Shown here: piece after piece, positions 10,839 to 23,599 of the stretch | Layout: every line of letters starts with the position of its first letter | Position numbering within the stretch: position 1 is the stretch's first letter | Source of the DNA: Puffinus mauretanicus | Lineage: Eukaryota > Chordata > Aves > Procellariiformes > Procellariidae | Assembly (NCBI GenBank): GCA_023333565.1 | Contig: JAJKFH010002170.1 | Coordinates: 1-64,000, forward strand | DNA: 64,000 bases | Direction: 5' to 3' | The notes under the pieces: model-generated | What the model was told of the DNA's origin: nothing | Databases searched by the model: none | Seen by the model: only the letters and a program-made list of their open reading frames with translations | Program-made: the position numbers and the translations under genes

Positions 10839-13800
10839 CTCAGCTCACCAATGTTGTGTCTTCCTTAACCACAGCTGTCAGCACCTTGCTGCTGAGGATT
10901 GCCTGTCAACAGCCTGTTGGGAGCAGGAAATCCAGGCTGTTACCCATTTTTCTTCACCCCTGAGAGTCTCTCCAAGTCTGGCCTGAGCCCTGGATCCAGG
11001 ACAGAGGACCAGACTGAAGGATTGAACATCATCACGTGCAGAGAGATGGTAGCAGTAGGAGCCGAGGTACCTAAGGGCTGCTTTTTGGAAGGCCTTTGCT
11101 CAGCTGGCAGGGGCCAGGCACGAAGTGTCTCTCTTGGCTCCAAGGTGACTCCTGCCAACAGCTGTCTGCCTTGTTCAGGACCCATAGCTTGGATGTAGTT
11201 CCTTTTGTCTGCTTGGAGTGTGGGAAAAGCCATTAGAGTAGGAGTGGCTCCTTTTGCCCCAGAGCCCCGGTGCCCACTGTGTCCCCCTGCCCTGGGCATG
11301 CCCCCCTGTGCATCACAAGATGCCATTGTGGCTCCCACAGCCACCCTGGCCACGGCCACCAGTGTCTCCCAGTGCGGCGCTGTGCTGGTGCTGGGGAGAG
11401 ACAAGCTCTGACCGGAGCAGCACTGCCCTGGCCCAGGGACATTGCTTCCCAGCCTCGGAAAGCCTTGCAGGGCCTTGCTCTTCCCCTTGCTGAGCACAGC
11501 ACAATGGTCTGCCTGGCCATGGCACAATGGGCCAGCTGACCTGCTGCTTCTTCCAGTGCGTGCCCGCTCTGTCTCTGTGGCACCCAGGCACAGCCGGTTC
11601 CCAGCAGAGCTGCGTGTCTCACGCCCACAGCTGTGTCCTTTGCAGGGACAGCTCTGGTGGCAGCCAGCTGGGTGCCCTCATGTCCCAACGGCATCCTGAG
11701 CTCCTCCACAGTGAGCACATGGAGGTGACCTGGTGTGGGAGGACGAGGAGGAGAGACGTCCTGCTTTTCCAAGACTCCCTTGCTATTGCCAAGTTCGGGT
11801 AAGAAGAGAAGATGGCAGTGCTCTTTCTTCCCAACTCCTGCCACCGATACCAGCCCTCAGGAGACATCTGGCAAAGCCCTCTCAGGCTTGCCTTTGGTCC
11901 AACGTCCAAGAAAGTCCCAGGGAGGGTTCCTCAGTAGGGTGAGGCGGTCAGAAATCAGGACTATAAAAGTCAGGATGTGTCCACGGCAGGGATGTTGCCG
12001 ATTTGTGTGACCTGCAACTCTGGGCTACCCTTCCCAGGGCTCACTCTGGGTGCAATGGCTCTCCCAAGGAGGATTGCCATAGTTGCCCCACCAGAAGGCA
12101 ACCTCACCATCATCCCCTGCTCTTCCTGGCTGCAGATGTGGCACTAGCTTCTAGCTGGAGCACAGGGTGCGTCTCAGCGAGCTGTGGGTGCTGTGCAGTG
12201 AGAAGGTGGCATGCGGGTGTGCACAAGAAGATGCAGCACTGGGCCTGGACTGCAGCAGTACCCTCATCCTCGTCTGGCCCACCAGCCTCTGCGTGGTCAC
12301 TTTTGGGTGATTCGCGGTGACATGTCACACAGGCATTGGACTGTCTGGCCCAGTGCTCGCCTTCAGACCCCAGCTGGCTCCTCAGGCTCATGTCAGAGGG
12401 TGGAGAGGGAAAGCAGAGGCACCGCTTTGTTTTTGCAGCGTGACCAGGTTATTTTCTGAGGTGACCCCCTCTCCTCTGGAAACAGCCCGTGCACAAGATG
12501 TGCACTGTCAAAGGGGTGAGGCAAACCCGAGAGGGGTGTGGTGTGTGTAGACAGTCGATCCCGTTTGGTCCCAGGAAACCCCAAGTGCAGTTCTGGCAGA
12601 GCTGGGCTGTCGCTCCCTGCTCTGGAGAAGCCCCGTGTCTGTGACAGTGCTCCTCAGCCCAGGGGCATCCCAAAGGCTGTTGAATTGCAGGATCGAAAGG
12701 GACTCCTGGAGAGATGAGGCTCGGTGATGAGCAGACCCTTCTTGGTTTTGACTTTTTCCGTTCTTCATCTGTCCAAAGAGAGCAGAAAGACTTGCTTTTT
12801 CCTACTCCCCCGATCAGCCCCTGTCAGTCCCTAAGCTCCTGGGCGCAGTGGGACAGTCTTTCTGGGAAGGCCCAAGAACAAGGGGAGAGCTGCTTTTTGG
12901 ACAGGTCTTCCTGGTGTCAGAGTGACATGAGGTCCTGGTACTTGCCTCCAGCCCCCCTTCCCAGGTGATCTGGGGAGGACAGCCCTGCTGTCCATGTTCT
13001 CCAGCTGCTGGGACTGGAGCACAGCTGCTGGCAGGCGCCAGCAGGGGAAAGGCACCCTCAGGGAGTTGAGGGAAGCAGAAGCATCAGCCTGATGTCTTCT
13101 GCTTCTGCTAGAAAAACACTTCGCACCTTAAGAAGCAAACCTGATCCCAGAGGTCTGAGTTTTCCCAGTGGGGAACACAGCATTACACCTAGTTGGTGGC
13201 AGCAGGGTGTGATCCTGGTTCTCCTGTCTTCTGCAGCTCGCAGGAGATGAAAGAGCTCTGGCTGGACGCCATCCTCAGGTAAGCCCCCTTGGAGTAGCAA
13301 ACCTCTGGCGTCAATGTGGCAGTTGGTGGGATGCTCCGGCTGCAGCTGAAACGCAGCTCGAGAGCTGGGGGAAAGGTACACGCATTGCTGGGGCAGCTGC
13401 AGGGTAAAGCAGCTTGCATTGGTAAAGTAACGCCAAGCTAATACGGTTGTCACCACTTGCTCCTTTTGTGCCTGGACTTCTTTGGTTGGTTTTAATGTAA
13501 ATGGCGCTGGACGGGCTGGCAGGGAAAGAGCAAAGCCAGGTTCAGTGATACAGAGCTCTTCCTTTGTCCATTCCCTGCGCACAGACAAAGGAAAGGAGCT
13601 CGAGAAACACAAGTGACCACATTGCCCTCGATTAATCTCCTTATGAAGGTCTTGGGCCTCTGTAGATCTGTAAGTGTCCTTGTTCCAGCTGGGTCACGAG
13701 AGTGACTCTGCTTTCTAGCATAGACCATCAGAGGAGTTTCTCCCACTTGGCCTTTGTTCTCTTGTCTAGCCCGTGACGTTAACTGCCAAGACCATTGAGA

Positions 13801-14229
13801 CTTTGGTTCGGTGCCAGTCAAAAGTAAGCAGTGGCTACATTTCTCTACCTTGGCATTGTGTATGGGTGGGAGAGGCCTTAGGAGAGTGGGGTCAGCTTTT
13901 CTGGGATGGGAAGCCATCAAGGCACAGGACTCTTTCTCCCTGGAGGAGTTTGGGCAGAAAGCTCCCGTGCTGGGGTGGAGAGCACAGGTGGGTATCCCGT
14001 GTCCCCTGTGCTCCACTCAGATGACTTGTGCTTGGCTATAGCTTTTCTGGACCACACAGCAGCTGAGAAGGATGCTGGGGCGGTGCCTTGTAGGGCAGGT
14101 CCCGAGACGCTGGGTGCAGCGCAAGCCTTTGGAGTGAACACTCTGTGGGGCACAGAGCCCGCAGCTCCCTCCTCAGGGTCAGGGCCCCGAACTGCAAGTC
14201 TGAAATACTGGGGATGTGGGGTTAAAGGC
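10839..14229. other. Unique-looking DNA without an assignable gene
   Basis: No complete gene is recognised in 3.4 kb. One small exon-like block at about 13,230-13,279 has an acceptor (ttctgcag), codons ending QEMKELWLDAILR and a donor (CAGGTAAGC); the peptide looks like the end of a PH-type or helical domain but is too short to name. A second block near 11,645-11,720 is also exon-like. The remaining short frames look random. Confidence 0.3.
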
Positions 14230-17190
14230 GAGCATCTTCATTTACTTTTGGGGATACATATGGAAAGTAATCTGGGATTGATTTTTTTTCTTCCTGCCTG
14301 CCCATAGGATCCCACATTGGTGTCCTCAGACTCAAAGGCACAGAGAAGTGCACAGAAGAGCCCTGGCCAAGCAGCAAGCACAGAAGCAGCTGGAGCCAAA
14401 AGCGCCTGAGCCTGAGGACAGCAGAGAGCATGCTGATGTGCAGACAGGTAGAATGCTGTGAAGGTTTTAATTTCATGTCCAACTCGATGCCGGTGGATCC
14501 AGATGCACCTCAAACAGGCAATTCATGGTGCAGCTGGGAGCATCACCTCAGGCTGTGGTTCTCTAACCAGCTCTTATAACATGCTGGAATTCATCGCTTT
14601 GAACATTAACAAACAGGGTGAATTAGGGTGACCTTTTCAGAGGTTAATTGACCTTTCTTCAGGTTTCAGTGCACATCCTGGCACACAAGCCAGCGTTTCT
14701 TTTTTGGTCTTTCCAGATGCTCATCAGACATGGCCTGAGGTTTGTGAATAGTGCCACTACTGGGGCCCTGCTGAGCCTGCTGCACTGCTGCCCAGTTGCA
14801 CAGAGGCTTTTCTCCATTGGCATAGCATTTCACCCAGAACAGGGTGGTCTGCTGTGGAAGTTTTGGTCTCTTACTGCCTGCCTAATACAGATCGTCTTGT
14901 GTTCTCTATAGCCCTTCTTTTCTGAGCAAGACCTCTTAGCTCTCCCATAGGAGATGGGTGCAATTCAGACCAAGTGCCCACATTTCAGATGTGCTGTTAC
15001 CTCCAGGGCTCTTCTGGCAGGGGTAGGAAGAGAACATGGATGTTCTTCACGGTGAGGCCTAGTGGTCTGGACTGCAACACCTGACATCTGCTGAGTGACA
15101 CCTGCTGCCAGGAGTCCTTCCTGAGGAGGGCAGCAGGGGTGCAGAGCACACGGTGTCAGAGGGCCGACAGATCAAAACAATGTCCCTCTTCAGTTGGGGT
15201 ATAGTTTTTTGCTGTTTTACTTCACAAGAGTCATTTTGCTGCACGTTCTTGGCATGCAGTTTGTCCTACTGAATCATCAGGCAGAGTCATACTTTTAAAG
15301 CTCAACTGACCCCAACATGTGTCATTCCTTAAGTCTTTGCTTTCCAGAGCTGTGTTCACATGAGCCTGGGGACCGCAGAACAAAGGTGGAGATGGTACGT
15401 CAGGGAGACGTGCCTCTTGAGCAACCACCCTCTTTGCTCTCCAGCCTGGAAGAAGGAGGAGCCATGGCCAGGCAAGCCGAAGAAGGAGAGGTAAGAGGCA
15501 AAGCCAGGCTTACAAACCCTGTAGCAGAACAACCCATATTTGCAGTCAGTTTCTGAGGCAAAACTGAGACAGAAGACTGCTTTCTTTGAAGCAGTCATGC
15601 TCCAGTGACTTTGCCTCATTAGATGTCTGATCAAGAGGACAAGCCTAAGAGCAGTTTTCTTCCTGTACCTTGTACAGCTGTGAGTCAAGCAGTTAGCTTA
15701 GCCATGTTCATGATGATAACACCCTAAATGAATACTTGCAAGGCTCTGAAATACAAAAAAGCATCCTCCTACCTTATAACTTAAGTAGAAGTGCACATGC
15801 ACCCATGATTTCCAAGCAGTCAGTGGATGATATCAGTAATTCTCTATCAGCAGTAAGCAGAAAAGGCAAGCCTTTATTATTCATTATTACTCAACCATAT
15901 ACATTTGCTTTTTCAATCTTGCCTTTTAAGAATATAAGAGGATAACCTGTTTGTTATAACAAACAGGGTAGAAAATATGAATGCCGGAAAGCGCAGAAAA
16001 TCCCGGACCACCTTCCCCTTGCCCCAAGGCTAACTGTCATCTTTATTTGCAATCCCGGTAAAGCCACGTGTTTGGAGATCAGGGCACGCTAAGGCAGCAG
16101 GAAAGGCTTAGTTTGGCCAGTCACAAGACACTTGCCCTTCAGACTTACCAAAACCAAACCCGGTATGTCGAGGAAGAAGTTCCCCTCTAGCCTGTGGGGG
16201 TTTTGCTACTGCACAGGTTGAATGTGAGCCTGCTTTCCAGCACTTTCTCCTATGAACACTTTTTTGCAGAAATGGAGGCTGAAGGGACCAGGTGCTGTAT
16301 ATACTGATGTTATGTATCCTCAGTCGTTATGTTGTTTGCTGAGTCATTCTTCCAGATCAGAGAAGTAGCCGCTAAAGCCTGTATGTTTTACGGGCAGCAT
16401 TGCCTTGTCAGGAACCTTGCGAACGCCAGCAGACGCAACCACTGCAGGCACAGGAGGAGACCTCCAAGAAGATGGCAGCTTGGGCGTTTGCTCAGCAGGT
16501 CTTGGCTGAGCTTGTTGACTCGGTCTTGAACAACCTTTGTGAGAGCGACTGTTCTTATGACCCCATTGAGAGAGGTTTGTATTTTTTTTGTCTTGTTCTT
16601 TTCATATATGAATGTAGCAATGTAACAGGCAGAATAGCCACAAAACAGACTTGACAGTCCTGTTCCGTAGTATTATGTGCTAAAAGGAAACTTTGTTTAT
16701 TCCTTCCCAATGGTAGCTAGGCAGGTTGCTGCTTTTTGGACCAATGCCAGTTCGAAAATGAAGGTTTATGCTCATCAGTAGTTTTTTGTTTTGTTTTTCT
16801 TTTCCTGAGAAGAGCTGCTTTTACATTCCTGTGAATTAAGCAGCTGGCTAGCACAAGCATGGAACAGGAGATCTCTATCATAATACCTGTATTTTGGCAG
16901 GCCAGCCACAGAGATAGCACGGTTTTGTGAGTCTTTCTGCATCTTTGTTAAGGATTACCAGAGCAAGGGAGAAATGAGTTGACATTAGAAATGCCAAGTT
17001 CCTGGTGTTTAACTGAAGAACCACTTTTGAGGTTGAAGGGGCTCTGACCCAGCTCTGTAAAGGTGGGGAACCTCAGAAAATAGGCAGGAGTTAAGACAGC
17101 TAACGTCTCCTGAGGGATTTCCTCTGGCTCTTCCAAAGGGAGTGTCTTTCAAGGAGGGTGGTTATCCTTTCATGTTTGTAGCAAAATGAA
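14230..17190 (+). repeat. Segmental duplication copy A (partner at 32.06-37.82 kb), exon-bearing
   Basis: This segment aligns piecewise with 32,055-37,815 in the same orientation. It holds three exon-like blocks with splice signals. Block one, 14,308-14,447, encodes a charged stretch with HREVHRRALAKQQAQKQLEP. Block two, 15,348-15,490, encodes ELCSHEPGDRRTKVEMVRQG and an acidic end. Block three ends at 16,574 and includes AFAQQVLAELVDSVLNNLCE. Each ends at a GT donor. In copy A these blocks are free of stops in at least one frame, whereas copy B is visibly broken. I do not recognise the gene; it could be a live gene whose other exons lie outside or were missed. Confidence 0.55.
16400..16574 (+). 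other. Exon-like block with PKA-anchoring-type amphipathic helix
   Basis: The open frame carries a glutamine-rich lead (CERQQTQPLQAQEETSKK) and then a helix, VLAELVDSVLNNL at 16,499-16,537, whose hydrophobic residues follow the VLxxLVxxVLxxL spacing typical of helices that dock the regulatory subunit of protein kinase A. A donor follows at 16,575 (GAGAG|GTTTGT). The acceptor is unclear; ttccag near 16,355 is one choice. The assignment rests on residue spacing only. Confidence 0.35.
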
Positions 17191-17849
17191 AACGACTCCC
17201 AAGATGCTGCTCTTCCTCTTAATACAAAAACACTTTTTCTTGCTTTCTTCTTGCGAAGCTATTGAGGCCAGCTTCCTTCCATGGCCAATGGCAGAAGTGG
17301 AGAAAACATTGGAGGAGAAGGCTCTGGGGAGGGCAGAGCTTGGCTGTAAGTCCCCAAACCTTGAAATATAAGTTTTTCTGCATGATATTCTTGGTTTGTT
17401 TGGGTTTTTTTTTTTTCCACCAAGTCACAACAAATCTAACGTTGCAGGGTAGAATTTCATTCTACCTTAAAAGGAAGGTCATTTGGAAATACCATGCCAT
17501 CTCAAAGATAAAAAATACACTACCTGGGACACTTGTGAACCTACCTGTAGAGTCTATTCCGCACTAGTGGCCCAACACCCACGTAGCCACACATCGCTTC
17601 TCTCTGCTCCCTTTCCTTGGATCTTCTCAGCCAAATTCTCATCAGACTGACAGAGGACAGGAGCTTTCCTCCTCACAAAGCATCTCAAGCACAAAGCAGC
17701 ACAGAGTCTGTGTGTGAGGCTTTCAGGCCCAACATGAGGCTTTGGGGCTTTAAAATGCCGCTTTGGATCCTTACAGGAAGAGGGGGGACACGGCGGGGCA
17801 CACACACCCCAAATTCAGCCCCCTGACACCCCCATCTTTAAACGCAGGG

Positions 17850-19640
17850 GGGGCAGGTGTACAACCTGCAGCTGAACATGGCCCGCTTGGCCCCGCAGCC
17901 CATCGGTCTCCACCAGCCTGTTCGCCCCATGGTCGCCGGCCACAGCGCCGTCACCCGTGGAGAAGAATTGTGGAGTCCAGAGTTTTGGCCAAGATCAGAT
18001 AGGACTTCGGCCTGTGCGCTGAGAACTAGCAGACGCGCACATACATCTGAGATAAGACCTGAACACCTGGCTTGGTTGTCTCCTCTGTAAGGAAACTGTA
18101 AACATCAAAATGAAAAAGTTCTCAGCTAGGGATGCTGCTTGCAGTCACCCTGAGGTGGCAGTTGTGGAAGCTAAAGAAGAATTGAATAAAGCAGAAGAGA
18201 TGGCCTAATGAGCACCAGCTGATTCAAGAGCTGAAACAGCTGACGGGAATTGTGAGCAGACATGTGATCGTTGCCAAAAGGAGAGACAGCGGGACTGACC
18301 CGATATGATAAAGAATATATTCTCCAGTATTGTAACAATAAAGGATTCTGTGCATGTATATGTGAGGGTCCATGCAGTCATACACCACAGTCACCTTCCT
18401 CACCGGTACGTCCCCCCCAACCCCCAAATCCCCTAAATTCACCCCAAAACACACCCTTTCACATGACCCGTGATCTCCTGCAGAGATCAGGGACGTGCCC
18501 TGCTTGCCCCGTGCCCATCCCTCTGCCACTGCCCCTTAAGGTAGAGGGGGCGGCCCTATGGAGGTCCCCGCCACCCTAGGGGGGTTTCCCCAGTGATGTG
18601 ACCTCGCTGTCACCCTGTCCCCAAGGTGGTGGCCTGCTCCATGGGGTAACCACCTATGACTGGACCGCATGGAGGTCACACAGGTGACAGGCCACCCCCT
18701 GCCTGTCCCTGTCCCTGCCACTGTCCTGTCACTGTCCCCACAGGTGTCCTGTCCCCATCCCTGACCTCAGCCCTCACCCCAGTGTCATCCCTGTAGGTGC
18801 CTCCATGTCCCCATCACTCTCCTGTCCCCACCACTCTCTGCGTCCCTGTTCCCATCACTGTCCCCGCCCTTGTCCCTGTCCCTGTGGGTGCCTTGTCCCC
18901 ACCCTTGTCCCTGTGACTGTCCCTAAAGGTGTTCTGTCCCTGTCCCCGTCCCTGTCCCTGTCCTCACAGGTGCCCTGTCCCTATCCCTGCCCCAGTGTCA
19001 CCCCTATAGGTACCCCGTCCCCATCCCTTTCCCCACAGGTGCCCCATCCCCACTGGGGCCCTGTCCTCACCCGTGTCCCAACCCTTATCCCTCCTTGTCC
19101 CCATCGCTGTCCCCAGTGTCCTCACTTGGCAGGTGCCCTGCCCGCCCTACCCTCGCTTCATCTGGTGCAGCCTCAGCTACTCGCTGGTGCTGTCGCGGGA
19201 TGGGACCCTGCTGGGTCGCGGCTGCGGGGCTGGCAGCCACTTGCTGGGGTAGCCCCGTGGCAGTATCAACCTCGTCTACCTCTGTGTCGCGGTGAGACCA
19301 ACGGACACCGGAGGCCCCCACCGGGTCCCCACCAGGGACCCTACCGGCACTGGAGGGGACCCGCCGGGCAGCCACTCAGCCCTCTGCCCCCCCTGCCCCA
19401 GGTCCCCTGCTGGGTCAGTGGCCTCAGCACCTCCCGCCATTGCTTCTTCCTCCATTGTGGCCACAACATCGAGGGGCTGCAGCTCTACTGGGGGGCACGG
19501 CAGGGGTGGAGCAGTGGCAATGGCGCTGGTGCTGGTAGATGCACCAGATGAGTCTGGGGCATCCAGAGTCTGTCCCACCCTCTGTCCACAGGTCTCCCTG
19601 GGCCACTGCCATGAGGATTACAAGGGCATCTTTTCTCTTT
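17850..19640 (+). pseudogene. Remnants of an unidentified multi-exon gene
   Basis: Several protein-like blocks with nearby splice signals lie in order on the plus strand: YNLQLNMARLAPQPIGLHQP near 17,858; the paralogue of the 5-kb block at 18,410-18,660; PRFIWCSLSYSLVLSRDGTL near 19,145, interrupted by an in-frame TAG near 19,248; HCFFLHCGHNIEGLQLYWGA near 19,440; and VSLGHCHEDYKGIFSLSN near 19,592. They may be exons of one secreted or membrane protein. The in-frame stop and mixed frames point to a pseudogene. Parent family not recognised. Confidence 0.33.
18700..19135 (+). repeat. GC-rich minisatellite, CCCTGTCCC type
   Basis: Irregular tandem runs of CCCTGTCCCCATCCCTGTC and close variants fill about 430 bp between exon-like blocks. 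The unit length wanders between about 12 and 24 bp. Long open frames across it are a consequence of the composition. Confidence 0.7.
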
Positions 19641-19644
19641 CCAA

Positions 19645-20078
19645 CGTGGGTCAGCTACCTCTTGTTAGGGGACAGGGAGAAAGAGGGGACAGAGCCCAGA
19701 GATGCAGCTTCCACAGAACTCCAGCTTTATCTGTTTTTCCTTAACTCCAACTTTTTAATGCCAGCTCAGTGTTTTGTGCTTCCTGCATTGCTCAGTGCAC
19801 ATCCCATGTTTACTGCATCTCATCACATGAAAAAGCCTCTCCTCTCCGCCCATCCCAGCCAGATCTCTCACATTTACAGGACAACATTCTCTGTAAATTC
19901 AACTTTAGTTTATGAGCTCATTAGGAAAGAAAACAAAGACACACAGCAAACAAGGGCTCAATCCCCTTCGTACAGACTCGTCTAACACGTAAATTCACTT
20001 GTTCACCACTTAATTCATGAGGTTTCTCACTCACAAGTTCTCTAATTTGGAACTCCCAACTTGTAACTCCTGCACCCG
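19645..20078. other. No gene recognised
   Basis: Sequence between the last coding-like block and the ERVL LTR. No motif, RNA gene or known repeat is visible. Confidence 0.35.
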
Positions 20079-20649
20079 TGTACTGCTTTTTGCTGGGATA
20101 AATTTCCTCACAGTAGCTTGGATGGGGCTGTGTTTTGGATTTGTACTGGAAACAGTGTTGGTAACGCAGGGATGTGTTAGTTATTGTTGAGCAGCACTTG
20201 CACAGCTTCAAGGCCTTTTCTGCTCCTCACGCTGCCCCACCAGCGAGCAGACTGGGGCTGCACAAGGAGATGGGAGGGAACACAGCCGGGACAGCTGACC
20301 CCAGATGACGAAAGGCATATCCCACGATATAGGATGTCGTGCTCAGCAATTAAACTAGGGGCTGGAGGCTGGCAGGGGCTGCCCTTGCTCCATGACTGGC
20401 TGGCAGCGGTTAGTTGGTGGTAAGCAATTGCTTTCTTTTGCATCACTTGTTTTCTTGGTTGTATTTTCCTCTCTCTTTGTTGGTGGGGATTCTTCCTTAC
20501 AGGTTTTTTTTTTTAATTTTTAATCTGTCTTTATCCGAACCCACGAGTTCTCTCGCTTTTACCCTTCTGATTCTCCCCACCATCCCACTGCAGGGGAGTG
20601 AGCGAGTGGCTGTGTGGTGCTGAGCTCCAGCCAGGGTTAAACCACGACA
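20079..20649 (+). mobile_element. Diverged ERVL-type LTR
   Basis: It begins TGTACTGCTTTTTGCTGGG and ends GGTTAAACCACGACA, matching the ends of the LTRs at 6.0, 22.4 and 45.7 kb but with many more changes and a different U3 core. A stretch reading CTGTCTTTATCCGAACCCA marks the conserved region before the 3' end. No target duplication is seen. It looks like an older subfamily member. Confidence 0.75.
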
Positions 20650-21457
20650 GCCTGTGAGCAAATTAGTTACCTAGCCAACAGGGAGAGTGCTCATCCTTCC
20701 TCCTCCATCACACCACGGGCATCCCCTGTATCACACCGGGATGCACAAAAGCCTCACCAGTCCAGCTGCTGTGGAGCCACTTCAAAAGCTTTTCGGGTGA
20801 GCTGAGGTATTCATGCCATTCAGCATGGAAGTTAATGTATACCACCACCATGAGTGAGGGGGTTCTGAAGAAACTGCCCAACAGTCATTGCGCAAGGACG
20901 ATGGCTGCAGAGGGCAGCAAACTGCAGGTGACGGGGGCTGCATAAGGACCTTTAGCCCTTCCTGGCCTCCATGCCCTGCCTGCGTGTTGACCTCGCTCTG
21001 ACCTCATGGTGCCGCTGCGAGCAGACGTCAGCATGAGCTGTGTGTTAGCCAAAATCCAAGTGGGAATTGCGTGAACAGTCGCACCTCCAGAGGTTCCGTC
21101 CAACCTCCACCCTCCAGTGTGACTCTGTGCTGCGGTTTGACCCATCCACCCAGCTCTGAGAATGGAGCTGCGGCAGGCAGCACCTTGAGTGCTCCCAAGG
21201 GCTCAGCTTTCTCCTGCTGCAGAGCGATGGGGACCAACTTGCTTGGGGCGAAGGGCGGCAGCAACAGCAGCACCCCCAGTGCAACAGACGTGCCGGTTGC
21301 AGGACGTTGCCTTTCTTTCCAAAACTCACCTGCCGAGTGGCAAAGTTCCCCTCCCTTGCCAGATGGGACCCGTGAAGGCCCTTGCATGGAATCAGCCTGT
21401 AAGAACCAGGCTGCGCTTAGAGAGCAGCCCCTCAGCAGAAAGGGCTACCAGTGAGCC
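20650..21457. other. No gene recognised
   Basis: About 0.8 kb with overlapping short frames on both strands and no identifiable motif. Confidence 0.35.
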
Positions 21458-22430
21458 AAACCAGAATGTGCTCCGGCCCTCACTGCTTTGGGACTGTTCA
21501 GCTGAGGGTTTCCAGGACTGACCAACGACTTGAGACTGGGGCAAAGCACTGCAGCGTGACAAACGCCCAAAAACTGAAGTTCTCATTTGGCCAAGGCTGT
21601 ATCACAGGCCTTCAGCTCAAATGGAGGTGAACAAAGAGCACTGGCCCCTCCCTGGCCCGGGGACCCTCGCCCGTGCCGGCCCCCCACCTCAGCCTGTACC
21701 AGTGTCCCCAGGAACAGCATCCCCACCCCACGCTGCTACCATCGCCCCCAGTACCCGCATCCCCCACCCCACTATGAGCATCCCCCGCAAGTACCTCCCG
21801 GGGACCCCCACAAAGGGACACCCCAGGGCTCTCTTATGAAAAATCTCATTCCCTAACTATTGCACCAATTTGTCTTGAGTATGAAATCGGATCAAGTTTC
21901 TTAAGATAGACAGATAGATAGAGATACATCTAGTTGACATTGTATACTGCACAGTCATGGTTCAGTCAGCATGACTAAAGGACTCCAGCTCATTGCAAGA
22001 AGGACAGTCCCCACCCCGAAGAAGAAAGGGTGCACTACCCAGATCGTGCCAGCATCCCAGCCCCTCCGACACCTCTGTGAAACCCTCCCCTTATCTGGCA
22101 CCAGGGGTAAGGAACTGCAGCAAGACCAGGGACATCTGGATCAAGAAAGAAGCAGATGGATGACGCTGCCACAGAATTAGAGTTGCTTTGCAAAACAGCA
22201 GCGTGTGTGTGTGTGTTAGGTAGCAATTGGTCAAATCATATTGGACCTGAACACCTGAAAGGTGTAAGAACCACGTGTAAAGCCGCATTTGGGGTGCCCC
22301 AGTTTGAACGGGACAGCTCATGCGCATGAATGCAAGAATTCCTCTTGTAATGCTGTACTTTGCATCCCAGCCTCTCTCCTCGACCAGCATGGGCCGGTTG
22401 ACGAATTTTCATGACAACTCCCCATCATGG
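21458..22430 (+). repeat. Inverted duplication 1, left arm
   Basis: This 0.97-kb stretch is nearly identical to the reverse complement of 58,755-59,727; only scattered single-base changes are visible (for example near 21,473 and 21,507). It begins in the AAACCAGAATGTGC motif and ends at CCCCATCATGG, just before an ERVL LTR. It contains a small GATA microsatellite near 21,912, a GT repeat near 22,202 and an LTR-like unit. A 90-codon frame at 21,587-21,856 is shared by both arms only because the arms are so alike. Confidence 0.9.
22167..22416 (+). mobile_element. LTR-like unit of about 250 bp (copy 1 of 3)
   Basis: The unit starts near TGCCACAGAATTAGAG and ends TTTTCATGACA. A diverged copy lies at 55,640-55,894 and a near-identical one in the opposite arm (about 58,769-59,018, minus). 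In the 55.6-kb copy a GTATAAGAACC box, TATA-like, precedes the region. The size, TG...CA ends and the presence outside the duplication suggest a short solo LTR. No polyadenylation signal is clear. Confidence 0.45.
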
Positions 22431-22432
22431 CT

Positions 22433-22975
22433 TGTCGTGGTTTAACCCCAGCCAGCAAATAAACGCCACGCAGCCGCTCGCTCACCCCCCCTCCGGTGGG
22501 ATGGGGGAGGGAATTGGGAGGGCACAAGTAGGAAAGCTCCTGGGTTGAGATAAAAACAGTTTAATAATTGAAATAAAACAAAGTAGGACAGTAATAATAA
22601 CAATGAGAACAACAACAACAACAGAATATACAAAGCAGGTGATGCACAATGCAACTGCTTACTGATCGCCGACCACGTGTGATGAACGGGATGCGAGCCC
22701 CCCCCACACCCCTGGGTTTTATACTGAGCATGATGTCACATGGTATAGAATACCCCACTGGCCAGCTCCCGCCACCCCTCTAGGGGTTCCCCTGTACGTG
22801 GCAGGGCATGGGAGGCCGAAAAGAGAAACCAAAAGTCTCTGTGGTGCAGGCACCACCCAGCAACAACCAAAGCATCAACGGGCCATCAACGCTCCTCTCA
22901 CACCAAACCCAAAAGCCAGCACACCCCCAAGCTACTGGGAAGAAAGTTAACTCTGTCCCAGCTGGAAGCAGGACA
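22433..22975 (-). mobile_element. ERVL-type LTR
   Basis: Reverse-complement form of the same LTR group: left end TGTCGTGGTTTAACCCC, right end CCAGCTGGAAGCAGGACA. It includes the GAGATAAAAACAG stretch that corresponds to the polyadenylation region and a CATGATGTCACATGG core. Flanking pentamers tggct and gtcta do not match, so a later rearrangement at one side is likely. It directly abuts the end of inverted duplication 1. Confidence 0.88.
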
Positions 22976-23595
22976 GTCTAGAATGAGAGGAAGCCCACCC
23001 TGACTTGATTTGGTAGGAAGCCAGACAGAAAAGGAGCATGGCAAAGACAGCTGTTGAAGGAGCAGCTGAAAGGCAGTCAGTCCTGCATACAAGGTGGGAA
23101 AGTGTGGCTGGAGAGCCAGAGGGCTCTGCTGCTAATGCGAGCCACAGGTAAGCAGCAGGTCCTCTTCAGAGAAGATTATATGCATTTGAGTCTTTCAGAA
23201 GGGCCTTCGTAATTGCTGATAACTGGGGCCCTGTGGCAGTGACGGTAAGGTCGTCAGTCTGCAACTCTGCAGCAGTTAAAACTACCACTGAAACAGTTTT
23301 GTTGGAGGATGCTGTTCTGTGTGTTTTATTTTACGTACTCATTTCATTGAGCTAGAATTATTTCTTTGCTATTAGGTGATGGGGATCTTCTTGCGCTGAT
23401 CTTCTCTTTCTGGAGCGCATCCTGACATACTTTGTCATCCAGAGCTTTTTCCTCTGTTCCCGAGAGGAGCGATGATCGCAATGAGGAACGACTCCTGTGA
23501 GTAAGGACTTCAGCACTAGGCTTGGATTTTCTGAATCGCTGAAGACAAACATGGCAGGTGCTCCATCCCTGAGTTTTGATGTGCTTAAAATCTAG
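22976..23595. other. No gene recognised
   Basis: Mixed-composition DNA between the LTR and the pyrimidine tract. No feature is supported. Confidence 0.35.
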
Positions 23596-23599
23596 AGGG

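Noticed and set aside
21587..21856. 90-codon frame conserved at 59,329-59,598
   Set aside because: Conservation reflects a recent DNA duplication, and the frame is proline-rich without motif, so it is no evidence of coding.
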